Assembly: GCA_965371445.1 (NCBI GenBank)
Contig: CBDUYN010000049.1
Span: 1 to 54,969, forward strand
DNA length: 54,969 bases
Source of the DNA: DASWIG01 sp965371445
GTDB lineage: Bacteria; Acidobacteriota; Thermoanaerobaculia; Multivoradales; J023
Direction of reading: 5' to 3'
Position 1 is the first letter of the stretch, and each line of letters begins with the position of its first letter. The position numbers were made by a program, and so were the translations under genes. Positions 12,301 to 19,726 of this stretch are shown here, piece by piece. The notes beneath the pieces were generated by a model. It saw only the letters and a list, made by a program, of their open reading frames with translations, had not been told where the DNA came from and did no database searches.

Positions 12301-13888
12301 CGATCTGGGCTCGCCGCCGGACGTCGTCCTCCATCTCTGGAACGTGGCGGACGACGACGGCGCACCTTCGAGCTGGAAGCTCTTTCGAAAGTCCCAGGAC
12401 CTGGGCTACTTCAGCCTCCTTTCCCTGGCTCAAGCCCTCGCCGCGGCCCGGGTCGAGACGCCGCTTCGCCTGGTGGTCGCTGCGAGCCGCCTTTACGACC
12501 TGACCGGCACCGAGCCGACGCGGCCCGAGAAGGCGACGCTCCTCGGCCCGGCGATGGTCATCCCGCAGGAGCATCAGAACGTCTCCTGCCGGGTCGTCGA
12601 CGTGGCGCCTGGCCGGGAGGACGCGGCGCCTGTCGCACGGTGTCTCCTGGGCGAGGTCGACGCCGAGGACGGGGATCTTGTGGTCGCTTGGCGAGGCGCG
12701 CGGCGCTGGACGCAGACCTACGAGGCGGTGGAGCTGGCGCCGGCGGAAGGGCTCGGAGCGCTGCGCGAACGGGGCGTCTACCTGCTCACCGGCGGCCTGG
12801 GCAACGTCGGCCTGCTGCTCGCCGAGCATCTGGCGAGGACCGCGCAGGCGCGTCTCGTCCTTCTCGGGCGCTCCGCTTTTCCGGCACGGCAGGAGTGGGG
12901 CTCTTACCTGGAGACCCAGGGGGAGGACGACCCCCGGGCGGTCAAGATCCGCCGCTTGACGGCCCTGGAGCAGCTGGGCTCGGAGGTGCTCGTGCTGGCC
13001 GCCGACGTCACCGACCGGGCCCGGATGCGAGACGTCGTCTCGACGATCGAAGAGCGTTTTGGCGCTCTCCACGGCGTCGTTCACGCCGCGGGCGTCCTGG
13101 AGGGGGACTCGATCTACCGGCCGTTGACCGAGATCCACCGCGCGGCCTCGGAGGCGCAGTTTGCCCCCAAGGTCCACGGCCTCTACGTCCTGGAGGAGGT
13201 GCTCGCCGACCGTGACCTCGACTTCCGTTTGTTGCTCTCGTCCAACGCCGCCATCCTCGGCGGCCTCGGCTTCGTCGCCTACTCGGCGGCGAACGCCTTC
13301 ATGGACTTCTTCGCCCTCGACCGCGCCCGCCACGGCCGACGCTGGCTCAGCTCCGACTGGGACGAGTGGCCGGTCGAGGAGGAGCGGCTCCTTCAGACCA
13401 GCATGGCAGAGCTCTCGATGACCCGCGAGGAGAGCACCGACGCCTTGCAGCGGATCCTCGGCGCGCCTTTGCCGGGGCAGGTCGTCGTCGCGACAGGCGA
13501 CCTGGAGGCTCGCCACGACCTGTGGGTCCGCGGCGGCGGGGCGCCGTCGGCTCCCACCGAGCTTCATGCGCGGCCGGAGATCGAAACCCGTTTTGAGGAG
13601 CCGGCAAGCGACGTCGAGCGTCAGATCGCCGAAGTTTGGCAGGAAGTCCTGGGGATCGAGCGGATCGGACGCCTGGACAACTTCTTCGACCTCGGCGGCC
13701 ATTCGCTCCTGGCGACCCAGTTGATGGGCCGCCTGAGAAGCCTCCTGGAGATCGAGCTACCTCTGGAGCGCCTCTTTGAGGGACCGACGGTGGCCGATTT
13801 GGCCGCGCACGTCGAGACCGTGCGCTGGGTCGTTCTGGGCTCGCAGGGGATGGACGGGAACGAAGAGCTCGAAGAAGGCGAGCTGTGA
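9344..13888 (+). CDS. Type I polyketide synthase module, KS-AT-KR-ACP
   Basis: This is a 1514-aa module. The ketosynthase has Cys179 (SACSTS), His315 (EAHGTGT) and His355 (LGHLD). The acyltransferase has Ser627 in GHSIGEY and HAFH at 723-726, so malonyl-CoA is the likely extender. The ketoreductase has the NADPH loop TGGLGNVG at 1149-1156 and catalytic Ser1300, Tyr1313 and Asn1317 in their usual spacing, so it should be active. The carrier domain has Ser1454 in LGGHSL. The KR lacks the LDD motif of B-type reductases, so I do not call its stereochemistry. ATG 9344 is preferred to an upstream GTG at 9326. No dehydratase or thioesterase is present. The acidic C-terminus contrasts with the basic tail region of the first PKS. 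Confidence 0.94.
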   Translation: MSGNDHSCDVAIVGMACRLPGAKNVEEFWRLLAEGVESISSLSAEELLEAGVEPEELANPAYVRAAAILDEVDSFDAGYFGYSPREAELMDPQQRLFLQCGVEALEHAGYGAGDTYGPVGVFAGGKMSTYVFNIHSNPDLARSLDTVEVGLGNDIALLAMRTSYKLDLKGPSYFVQSACSTSLVAIHLACQSLLLDECRMALAGAVAIDFPHKSGYLYREGSLASPDGHVRAFDAAARGTLFGSGLGAVVLKRLDDALADGDRIYAVVKGSATNNDGSGKANFTAPSVGGEARVVLEALVASDVEPDTVSYVEAHGTGTELGDPIEIRALTRAYRTSTRRTGFCAIGSVKTNLGHLDAAAGISGVIKTVLALEHEKIPPSLNFETPNPKIDFDSSPFYVNTKLRDWPRTDTPRRAGVSAFGFGGTNAHLILEEAPPREASGASRPWQLLVLSARSKSALEAATDRLCEHLESHPDLPIPDVAYTLKLGRRGFRERRAVVCRDGDEALAALRARDPQKVSGGTQKLAERPVAFLFSGQGAQHPNMGRELYEGEPAFRVEVDRSAEMLRPLLGHDLRELLYPEPGGESAQAEALRQTASTQLALFVVEYALASLWQEWGVVPAAMIGHSIGEYVAACRAGVFSLQDALALVAARGRLMAEMPAGAMLSVPLCEEEILPRLGADLSLAAVNAPRRTVVAGPPEAIDALAGELQAEDVATRLLKTSHAFHSAMMDPVLERFRDEVAKLKLQAPQIPFLSNVTGTWITDEEATDPGYWASHVRQPVRFAAGVAELLEDPGRALLEVGPGKTLVTFAEETAAERAETLIVASLPHPRDRRSQLGFLLRTLGRLWIGGVEIDGEGFYGDEKRHRVALPTYSFEAQRYWIERQPMATGHRRPPGRIRKIHDIGQWFHVPAWKATLAPAPAAAETSQERRRWLVFVDDSDFARAFVQRLAEEDVTWVRAGGAYSRSGSQVTIDPAQGGDYERLLGDLGSPPDVVLHLWNVADDDGAPSSWKLFRKSQDLGYFSLLSLAQALAAARVETPLRLVVAASRLYDLTGTEPTRPEKATLLGPAMVIPQEHQNVSCRVVDVAPGREDAAPVARCLLGEVDAEDGDLVVAWRGARRWTQTYEAVELAPAEGLGALRERGVYLLTGGLGNVGLLLAEHLARTAQARLVLLGRSAFPARQEWGSYLETQGEDDPRAVKIRRLTALEQLGSEVLVLAADVTDRARMRDVVSTIEERFGALHGVVHAAGVLEGDSIYRPLTEIHRAASEAQFAPKVHGLYVLEEVLADRDLDFRLLLSSNAAILGGLGFVAYSAANAFMDFFALDRARHGRRWLSSDWDEWPVEEERLLQTSMAELSMTREESTDALQRILGAPLPGQVVVATGDLEARHDLWVRGGGAPSAPTELHARPEIETRFEEPASDVERQIAEVWQEVLGIERIGRLDNFFDLGGHSLLATQLMGRLRSLLEIELPLERLFEGPTVADLAAHVETVRWVVLGSQGMDGNEELEEGEL

Positions 13889-14614
13889 GTGTCGTTCGTT
13901 TGGGGTGACGGCGGCCTGACGTGATATCGGACCCGCGATTCCGGGCATTCCCCATTGAAGTAGGACGCATTTCTTGAAGAAATGGGTGGCACCTTAAGGG
14001 GGGGGTTATGTCAACGTCGCCCGGCTGTGGCAGGATCAGCGCCGACGTCGACGTGAAGAGGCCGGACGGAGTCCATGGCGCGAGCCTTCCGGCCGCCAAG
14101 GAGGGATCGGTGCCACGTCGGCTGCCTGGGGATCGGCGGACCGCGGCAGCCCCCTCCACGGGATGCCCCGCATCCGCCGGGTGCCGCGAGGACCCCACGA
14201 CCCGACCACCTCCGACTTGGCTTGCCGGCCACGGCTCGCCCGCGTGGGGTGCCTGATGGACCGGCCGGCTCTAACGTCTTCCTCGGAGGTCCCATGAAGC
14301 AGAAGACCGGAGTCCTGGCAGGTCTCCACCCCGAGAGCGAGATCCGTGTAACCCGAGGCGCGAAGCTTGCCGGCCGCCTCCCAGAGCTGCTCTCGCGCCA
14401 AGGACGAGAGCTGGCGCAGGTAGGAGATGACGGCGATGTAGAGAAGGCAACAGCCCGCGTCGGCCATGCGTCGCATCGCCTCGAACCGTGCGCGAGCCGC
14501 CTTCAGAAATCCGGGTTTTCCCTGTCTCAAGTTATCTTTCAGGCCCCGAAAAGGGCGATTCTAGAGCTCTGCCCGGATAAACCATGAGAATATCGCGTCC
14601 TGACGCTCGCCGGG
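13889..14614. other. Gene-poor stretch after the PKS cluster
   Basis: I find no convincing gene here. A short perfect inverted repeat (CATTTCTT-G-AAGAAATG) lies at 13968-13984, and a run of eight G follows near 14000. On the minus strand a TTG-started frame at 14530-14036 has a protein-like first part (about 95 residues, helical, containing AREQLWEAAGKLRASGYTDLA) and then turns into Arg/Pro/Gly-rich low-quality sequence. It may be a decayed gene, but I do not recognise it and see no ribosome binding site. Confidence 0.4.
13968..13984 (+). terminator. Weak hairpin downstream of the second PKS gene
   Basis: The inverted repeat CATTTCTT/AAGAAATG leaves a minimal loop, about 80 nt after the PKS stop codon. 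It has no T-run, so it is a poor intrinsic terminator. It is listed because it is the only strong dyad near the end of the cluster. Confidence 0.2.
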
Positions 14615-14985
14615 AGGAGATTTCTGGAGACGAATCTTGTCCCTACGGAGCGCGGCAGGTGTCGGAGTACCCCTTCGTGGGTCCCGATGGCCGTCAGGAC
14701 GAGATTTCTGGCGAAAAATCTCGTCCTGACTGAGGTCGGAAGGTGTGGATCGGGGGGTAAAAGCGGGCCGGTCGCCGTAGGGACGAGATTTCTGGAGACA
14801 AATCTCGTGCCGACGGGCGTCCTGAGGCGGCGACCCGCGGAAGAACCTGACAGACCGATTCGTAGAGGTGAGATTTCTGGCCGGAAATCTCCTCCCGACG
14901 AGCGTCAAACGCAGACCCAGGGGAGGGTGCTCTGCTCCGGCTCTTCGTAGGGCCGCGATTTCTGGCCGGAAATCTCGGGTGACGA
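14615..14985. repeat. Array of five regularly spaced palindromic hairpin repeats (84-85 bp period)
   Basis: Five related palindromes share the core GATTTCTGG followed closely by AATCT. Their core positions start at 14618, 14702, 14786, 14871 and 14956, giving intervals of 84, 84, 85 and 85 bp. Unit 2 (14693-14730) is a perfect 15-bp stem, GTCAGGACGAGATTT paired with AAATCTCGTCCTGAC around an 8-nt loop. Units 3 and 4 keep 8-9 bp stems; units 1 and 5 are degenerate. Segments of roughly 45 bp between hairpins are unrelated except for CGTAGGG- or CGACG-type flanks. No cas genes occur in the window, and the repeats diverge far more than in a working CRISPR array. A REP/BIME-like element or structured RNA locus is more likely. 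Confidence 0.6.
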
Positions 14986-15028
14986 GCGGGATTGCGTCCT
15001 CAGGTCGAGGGTGGTCTCACTCCGGAGG

Positions 15029-15868
15029 TCAGCCGCTCAGGCCCAGGCGACGGAAGAGCCAGGGCCCGGCGTAGGCGATCCAGCCGCCGATGACGGCGTA
15101 GCGCACGAAGTCGGCCCCAACCGCGGTGAGCGGCAGGGCACTCAAGGCGAGCTTCAAGCCGACGCGCAGGCCGAAGGCCACCGCGAGGCCGAGGAGGCCG
15201 ACGGCAAAGCGCCGCCCGAGGCTTTCGGGCCGGACGTAGCCCGCGTGCCGAGGCTCGTAGAGCGCGCCGATCCAGAAAAGCACCATGAAGCCGGCGACGC
15301 GGCTCGCGCCCGCCGGGCCGCCGGGTAGGAGGAAGAACGTCGTCAGGGTGGCGACGGCGATCACCACGGAGCGCCTGGCGAGCGAGAGGCTCGTCCACCA
15401 GGGCGGTGCCGGCTCGAGCCAAAGGCGTACGAGCGCCACGGTCACGACGCCCACCGTCGCCCCGACCAGGACGTCGATGGGCCGGTGCACCCCGAGGTAG
15501 ACGCGGCTCGCCGCCGCTCCGGCGACGAGCGTCACGGCGACTGCCCAGAACCAACGGCGCCGGAGCTCCCAGGCGAGGTAGACCCACATGACGGCGGCGA
15601 TCTGGGCATGGCCGCTGGGAAACGACCAGCCGTCGGCCTCGGCGAGATGCGGGATCGTCGGCCGAGGCACTTGGAAGAGGCCCTTCAAGGCCGCGTTCAA
15701 GAACGCCGTGGCGAGCAGCAGAAGCGTCAGGCGGTAGAAGAGGTCGCGGCGTCCCAGCCAGTAGCCGAGCGGCAGGACGACGAGGAAGAACGTGGCGTCG
15801 CCCAGGAAGCTCAGGGCAAGGAAGACCGGCGTCAGCGCCTCGTGGCGTAGCTCGAGAACCCATTCCAT
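15029..15868 (-). CDS. PAP2-family membrane phosphatase
   Basis: This 279-aa polytopic protein carries the three PAP2/acid phosphatase motifs in order: KGLFQVPRP, SFPSGHA and SRVYLGVHRPID. The conserved His of the second and third motifs form the phosphohistidine nucleophile and its acid/base partner in this family. Eight or so hydrophobic segments place it in the inner membrane with a periplasmic active site. Likely substrates are lipid phosphates such as undecaprenyl pyrophosphate or phosphatidic acid, but the sequence does not settle which. It is the last gene of the minus-strand run, 40 nt after the oligopeptidase B gene. After the third motif it has about 110 extra residues with further membrane helices, longer than minimal PAP2 proteins. 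Confidence 0.85.
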   Translation of the reverse strand: MEWVLELRHEALTPVFLALSFLGDATFFLVVLPLGYWLGRRDLFYRLTLLLLATAFLNAALKGLFQVPRPTIPHLAEADGWSFPSGHAQIAAVMWVYLAWELRRRWFWAVAVTLVAGAAASRVYLGVHRPIDVLVGATVGVVTVALVRLWLEPAPPWWTSLSLARRSVVIAVATLTTFFLLPGGPAGASRVAGFMVLFWIGALYEPRHAGYVRPESLGRRFAVGLLGLAVAFGLRVGLKLALSALPLTAVGADFVRYAVIGGWIAYAGPWLFRRLGLSG

Positions 15869-15908
15869 GGTGCCGGCACCCTATCGTCCGGCGCGCTCCG
15901 GCGCCAGG

Positions 15909-18047
15909 TCACGATTCCGCCAGCCCCGCGAGATCGAGTAGGAACGCGTAGTCGAAAGCGGCCTCGCGGTACCGGTCGTAGCGCCCCGTCGGACCGCCGT
16001 GCCCGGCGCCGAGGTCGGTCTTTAGAAGCAGGCGGTTGTCGTCGGTTTTGATCGTCCGCAGCCTGGCCACCCACTTGGCAGGCTCCCAGTACTGCACCTG
16101 GGAATCGTGAAAGCCTGTCGTCACGAGGAGATGCGGATAGCCCTTGGCCTCGAGATTCTCGTAGGGTGAGTACGAGCGGATGTAGTCGTAGTAATCCTTG
16201 TTCCGGGGATCGCCCCACTCGTCGTATTCCGCGGTGGTCAAGGGGAGCGAATCGTCGAGCATGGTGGTGACGACGTCGACGAACGGCACCTTGGCGATCA
16301 CCCCTTTGAAAAGGTCCGGGCGAAGGTTGATCACCGCGCCGACCAGAAGCCCCCCGGCGCTTCCGCCCTCGGCGTAGAGCCGCTCCGGGTCGGCCCAGCC
16401 CGACTCGACGAGGTGCTCGCCGCAGGCGATGAAATCGGTAAACGTGTTCTCCTTCTTGAAGAGCTTTCCGTCCTCGTACCAGGAGCGGCCGAGCTCCTGG
16501 CCGCCGCGTACGTGGGCGAGGGCATAGACGAAGCCGCGGTCGAGGAGCGAGATCCGGGCCGACGAGAACAAGGGATCGCGGCTCGATCCGTAGGAACCGT
16601 AGCCGTAGAGCAAGAGCGGATTCCCGCCCGGGAGCCGCCGGTCCTGGCGAAAAACGAGGGAAATCGGCACGGCCATGCCGTCGCCGGCCGTGGCCCACAC
16701 CCGCTCGGTCTGGTAGCGGTCGCGGTCAAAACCGCCGAGGACCTCGTCGCGCTTCCGGAGGAGCTTTTCGCGCTTCGCCATGTCGTAGTCGTAGGTCGAC
16801 CACGGCGTGGCGAGCGAGGTATAACGGAAGCGTAGGACGTCGGTCTCCAAGTCGTAGTTGTCGGCGGTATAGGCCGTGTAGGCCGGCTCGTCGAAGTCGA
16901 CCTCGTGCTCGTCGCCGTCCGAGAAGCGGCGAATCCTGAGCCGCAAAAGCCCCTCGCGGCGTTCGGAGACCACAAGGTGGTCGCGAAAGACGTCGAAGTC
17001 CTCCAGGTAGACGTCCTCGCGGTGCGCCACGACCTCCTCCCAGCTCTCGCGATCCGCGCCCCCGACGGGCATGCGGACCAGGCGGAAGTTCTTTGCCTCG
17101 TAGTTGGTACGGAGGTAGAAATGGTCGCCGAAGTGGTCGACCCCGTATTCATGGCCTCGCTCGCGCGGCAAGAGGATCCGAAAGCTCCCGCCGGGGTCGT
17201 CCGCTTCGAGCACACGGTACTCGCTCGACAGGGTCTGGTGCGAGGCGATCATGAGATAGCGTTTCGAGCGGGTCCGCACGACGAAGCACATGAACGTCGG
17301 GTCATGCTCTTCGTAGACCAGGACGTCCTCTTGCGCGTCGGTCCCCAGGACGTGGCGGTAGATACGGGAGAAGCGCAGCGTCACAGGGTCCTGCTTGGCG
17401 TAGAAAAGCGTCCGGTTCTCGCTCGCCCAGGCCATGGTCGACGTCACCGAAGGGATCTCGTCGGCGAGGGTCTCGCCGGTCTTCAAGTCTTTGAACCGGA
17501 TCGTGTAAAAGCGCCGGCCCACGGTGTCGACCGGATAGGCGATCAAGTCCTGGCCGTAGCTGACGGCGAGGCGCGGGACGTGGAAGAAGTCGTGCCCGGC
17601 GGCGAGCTCGTTGACGTCCAAGATGACCTCTTCGGCGGACTCCATCGAGCCCTCGCGGCGGCAGTAGAGCGAGTACTGCCGGCCCGGCTCGTCACGCCGG
17701 TAGTAAAGATAGTCGTCGAGCCGGTAGGGGACGCTCATGTCGTCCTCCTTGATGCGGCGCTTGATCTCCTCGAAGAGGCGTTCGCGCAGGTCCCGGGTCG
17801 GTGCCATGAGCGCCTCGGTGTAGGCGTTCTCGGCCTCCAGATAGGCGCGGACCTCGCTGTCGTCGCGCTCTTGCAGCCAATAGTAGTCGTCGATGCGCAC
17901 GTCGCCGTGGCAGACGAGCTTTTTGGGAATCTTCCGGGCCCTGGGCGGCTCTTTCACGAGCGGCTCCGAGCTCCGGGTGGTCTTGGCCGGGCCGGCCATC
18001 CGGCGGCCGCTGCTCCGGCGGCCGGCGTCGGGAAGGCTCTCATCCAT
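15909..18047 (-). CDS. ptrB: Oligopeptidase B (prolyl oligopeptidase family serine peptidase)
   Basis: This 712-aa protein has an N-terminal seven-bladed propeller region and a C-terminal alpha/beta-hydrolase domain. The catalytic triad is Ser563 (GGSAGG), Asp648 (GFHDSQV) and His683 (GAGHGG). The spacing equals that of E. coli oligopeptidase B, shifted by 31 residues, which corresponds to an extra low-complexity N-terminus here. The EYDEWG motif is typical of oligopeptidase B. The enzyme cleaves short peptides after Arg or Lys. The extension has no clear signal peptide, so a cytoplasmic location is likely. An alternative start at the internal Met (MAGPAKTT) would remove 16 residues. It sits 39 nt after the nitrilase gene and may share its transcript. 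Confidence 0.93.
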   Translation of the reverse strand: MDESLPDAGRRSSGRRMAGPAKTTRSSEPLVKEPPRARKIPKKLVCHGDVRIDDYYWLQERDDSEVRAYLEAENAYTEALMAPTRDLRERLFEEIKRRIKEDDMSVPYRLDDYLYYRRDEPGRQYSLYCRREGSMESAEEVILDVNELAAGHDFFHVPRLAVSYGQDLIAYPVDTVGRRFYTIRFKDLKTGETLADEIPSVTSTMAWASENRTLFYAKQDPVTLRFSRIYRHVLGTDAQEDVLVYEEHDPTFMCFVVRTRSKRYLMIASHQTLSSEYRVLEADDPGGSFRILLPRERGHEYGVDHFGDHFYLRTNYEAKNFRLVRMPVGGADRESWEEVVAHREDVYLEDFDVFRDHLVVSERREGLLRLRIRRFSDGDEHEVDFDEPAYTAYTADNYDLETDVLRFRYTSLATPWSTYDYDMAKREKLLRKRDEVLGGFDRDRYQTERVWATAGDGMAVPISLVFRQDRRLPGGNPLLLYGYGSYGSSRDPLFSSARISLLDRGFVYALAHVRGGQELGRSWYEDGKLFKKENTFTDFIACGEHLVESGWADPERLYAEGGSAGGLLVGAVINLRPDLFKGVIAKVPFVDVVTTMLDDSLPLTTAEYDEWGDPRNKDYYDYIRSYSPYENLEAKGYPHLLVTTGFHDSQVQYWEPAKWVARLRTIKTDDNRLLLKTDLGAGHGGPTGRYDRYREAAFDYAFLLDLAGLAES

Positions 18048-18086
18048 GGTGCAAGGTCCTTGTGAGTGTCGTAGAGCGCGGTCATC

Positions 18087-18917
18087 TTACCTCAGCCAAT
18101 CGCCGTAGAGCTCTGGCCGGCGGTCGCGAAGGAAAAGCCGGCGCGCGACCGAGCCCAACGCGCGTTCGAGGTCGAGGTCGACGACGAGGAGGTCGTCCTC
18201 CAGGCGCTTGCCGCGGGCGAGGATCCGGCCGTCGGGGTCAGCGGCGAACGACTCGCCGGCGAAAACCAGCTTCTCCTCGCGGCCGACCCGGTTGCACAAC
18301 GCGGCAAAGTAACCGTTCTGAAAGGCCGCGGTCCGCACCTCGGCCTCGAAAAGCCCGTCAGGCCATTCGCCCAGCGCGCCGGCCTGAGGGATCACGACCA
18401 GCTCCGCCCCCTTGAGCGCCAGGGCGCGCATGTACTCCGGGTAGTGCCGGTCGTAGCAGATGGCGACTCCGATCTTGCCGGCACGGGTCTGGTAGACCGG
18501 CGCTCCGGTGTCGCCCGGATGGTAATACTCCTTCTCGTGAAAACCCTCGTAGTCGGTGATGTGGATCATACGGGTTACGCCGAGCAGCGACCCGTCGGCG
18601 TCGATCACCGGCGAAGCGTCGAAGGTGCGGCCGTCGTCGGTTTTTTCGTAGAGGTTCATGACGACGACGAGGCCGTGCTCGCGTGCTTTTTGGGACAGCT
18701 TCTCCGTGGTCGGCCCGGGGATCGGCTCGGCGCCGCCGAGCGCCTGCGGCAGGCAGCCCCGCTCTTGGGGAAAGAAACGCTCGAGGACGATCTCCGGGTA
18801 GACGATCGCGTCGGCACCTTGTGCCGCCGCCTCGTCGGTCGCGTCGAGGACGCGTTTCAGGTTCTCCTCGCGGTCTTCGCTCGAGCTGAGCTGGGCGAGA
18901 GCGAGCTTCATCGTCAC
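18087..18917 (-). CDS. Nitrilase-superfamily carbon-nitrogen hydrolase with an altered catalytic Lys site
   Basis: This 276-aa protein resembles N-carbamoylputrescine amidase and beta-ureidopropionase relatives. Catalytic Glu42 (YPEIVLERF) and nucleophile Cys154 (AICYDRHYPE) are in place, as is the EKEYYHPGDTG segment after the HIxD motif. The family's catalytic Lys normally sits two residues before the His of HIxD (as in KMHIPD). Here that position is Met117 (RMIHITD), with Arg116 next to it. The enzyme may therefore belong to a divergent clade with another base, or be impaired. It starts 11 nt after the trpA stop, so it is probably in the trp transcript, although no direct link to tryptophan synthesis is known to me. 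Confidence 0.8.
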   Translation of the reverse strand: MTMKLALAQLSSSEDREENLKRVLDATDEAAAQGADAIVYPEIVLERFFPQERGCLPQALGGAEPIPGPTTEKLSQKAREHGLVVVMNLYEKTDDGRTFDASPVIDADGSLLGVTRMIHITDYEGFHEKEYYHPGDTGAPVYQTRAGKIGVAICYDRHYPEYMRALALKGAELVVIPQAGALGEWPDGLFEAEVRTAAFQNGYFAALCNRVGREEKLVFAGESFAADPDGRILARGKRLEDDLLVVDLDLERALGSVARRLFLRDRRPELYGDWLR

Positions 18918-18928
18918 CGTCCTTGGCG

Positions 18929-19726
18929 TTACCGTCCGAGCGGAGCTACAAGCTCCCGGACACGTTGCTCGACGGCCGCCACGAGGTTCTCGGCGCCGGA
19001 CTTCTCCTCGATGAGCTGGACGAGGGCACTGCCGACGACGACGCCGTCGGCGACGCCGCCCACCTCTTTCACCTGTTGCGGCGTCGAGATCCCGAAACCC
19101 ACCGCCAGCGGATGGGAGAGGCGCCGGCGGAGCCGCTTGGTCTCCTTCAGGAGCTCCTCGGGCAAGCTCTGGCGCGCGCCTGTCACGCCGGTACGCGAGA
19201 CGTAGTAGACGAAGCCGGTCGAGCTTTCGTTGACTTTTTTGACTCGTTCCTTGGTGCTCGTCGGCGCCAGCAGGAAGATGGTGTCGAGCCCCCGGTGGCG
19301 GAGCGCCGAGATCAGCTCGGCGCCCTCCTCAGGCGGCAGGTCGACGCAGAGCACCGCGTCGATCCCCGAGGCCGCGGCCTGCTCGGCGAAGCGCTCGACG
19401 CCGCGGGCGAAGACCGGGTTGAAGTAGGTAAACAGCACGATCGGCGCTCCCAGCCGGTCGCGCTGGCGAGCGACGAGTTGGAGGATCGCCGAGAGCGTCG
19501 TCCCGCCAGCCAGCGAACGCGTCGACGCCCGCTGGATCACCGGTCCGTCGGCGATGGGATCGGAGAAGGGTACGCCAAGCTCGATGATGTCGGCTCCGCC
19601 GCGCACCATGGCGGCCATCAGCTCGCCGGTGGCGGCGAGGTCCGGATCGCCGGCGCTCAGGAAAGGGATGAAGGCCGCGCGTTTCTCGGCGCGGCAACGC
19701 GCGAAGACGTCTTGGATGGCGCTCAT
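18929..19726 (-). CDS. trpA: Tryptophan synthase alpha subunit
   Basis: This 265-aa TIM barrel cleaves indole-3-glycerol phosphate to indole and glyceraldehyde-3-phosphate, passing indole to the beta subunit. Catalytic Glu49 and Asp60 are present in IELGVPFSDPIADGP, at the same numbers as in the Salmonella enzyme. The phosphate-binding GFGIS loop is also intact. The start codon overlaps the trpB stop by 4 nt, which fits equimolar production of the alpha2-beta2 complex. Nothing looks damaged. Confidence 0.97.
   Translation of the reverse strand: MSAIQDVFARCRAEKRAAFIPFLSAGDPDLAATGELMAAMVRGGADIIELGVPFSDPIADGPVIQRASTRSLAGGTTLSAILQLVARQRDRLGAPIVLFTYFNPVFARGVERFAEQAAASGIDAVLCVDLPPEEGAELISALRHRGLDTIFLLAPTSTKERVKKVNESSTGFVYYVSRTGVTGARQSLPEELLKETKRLRRRLSHPLAVGFGISTPQQVKEVGGVADGVVVGSALVQLIEEKSGAENLVAAVEQRVRELVAPLGR

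Noticed and set aside
9332..13702. Very long minus-strand open frame (over 1400 codons) opposite the second PKS
   Set aside because: High GC at third codon positions of a real gene keeps the opposite strand free of stops. The translation is Arg/Gly/Val-rich without any domain, while the plus strand has complete KS-AT-KR-ACP motifs.
14036..14530. Minus-strand frame with a helical first part, considered as a small gene
   Set aside because: It has a TTG start with no ribosome binding site, loses protein-like character after about 95 residues, and I recognise no family. It is mentioned only in the description of the gap.
14615..14985. Regularly spaced palindromic repeats read as a CRISPR array
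   Set aside because: Repeats differ from unit to unit over much of their length, the period is longer than most arrays, only five units exist and no cas gene is in the window. It is kept as an unexplained hairpin array.
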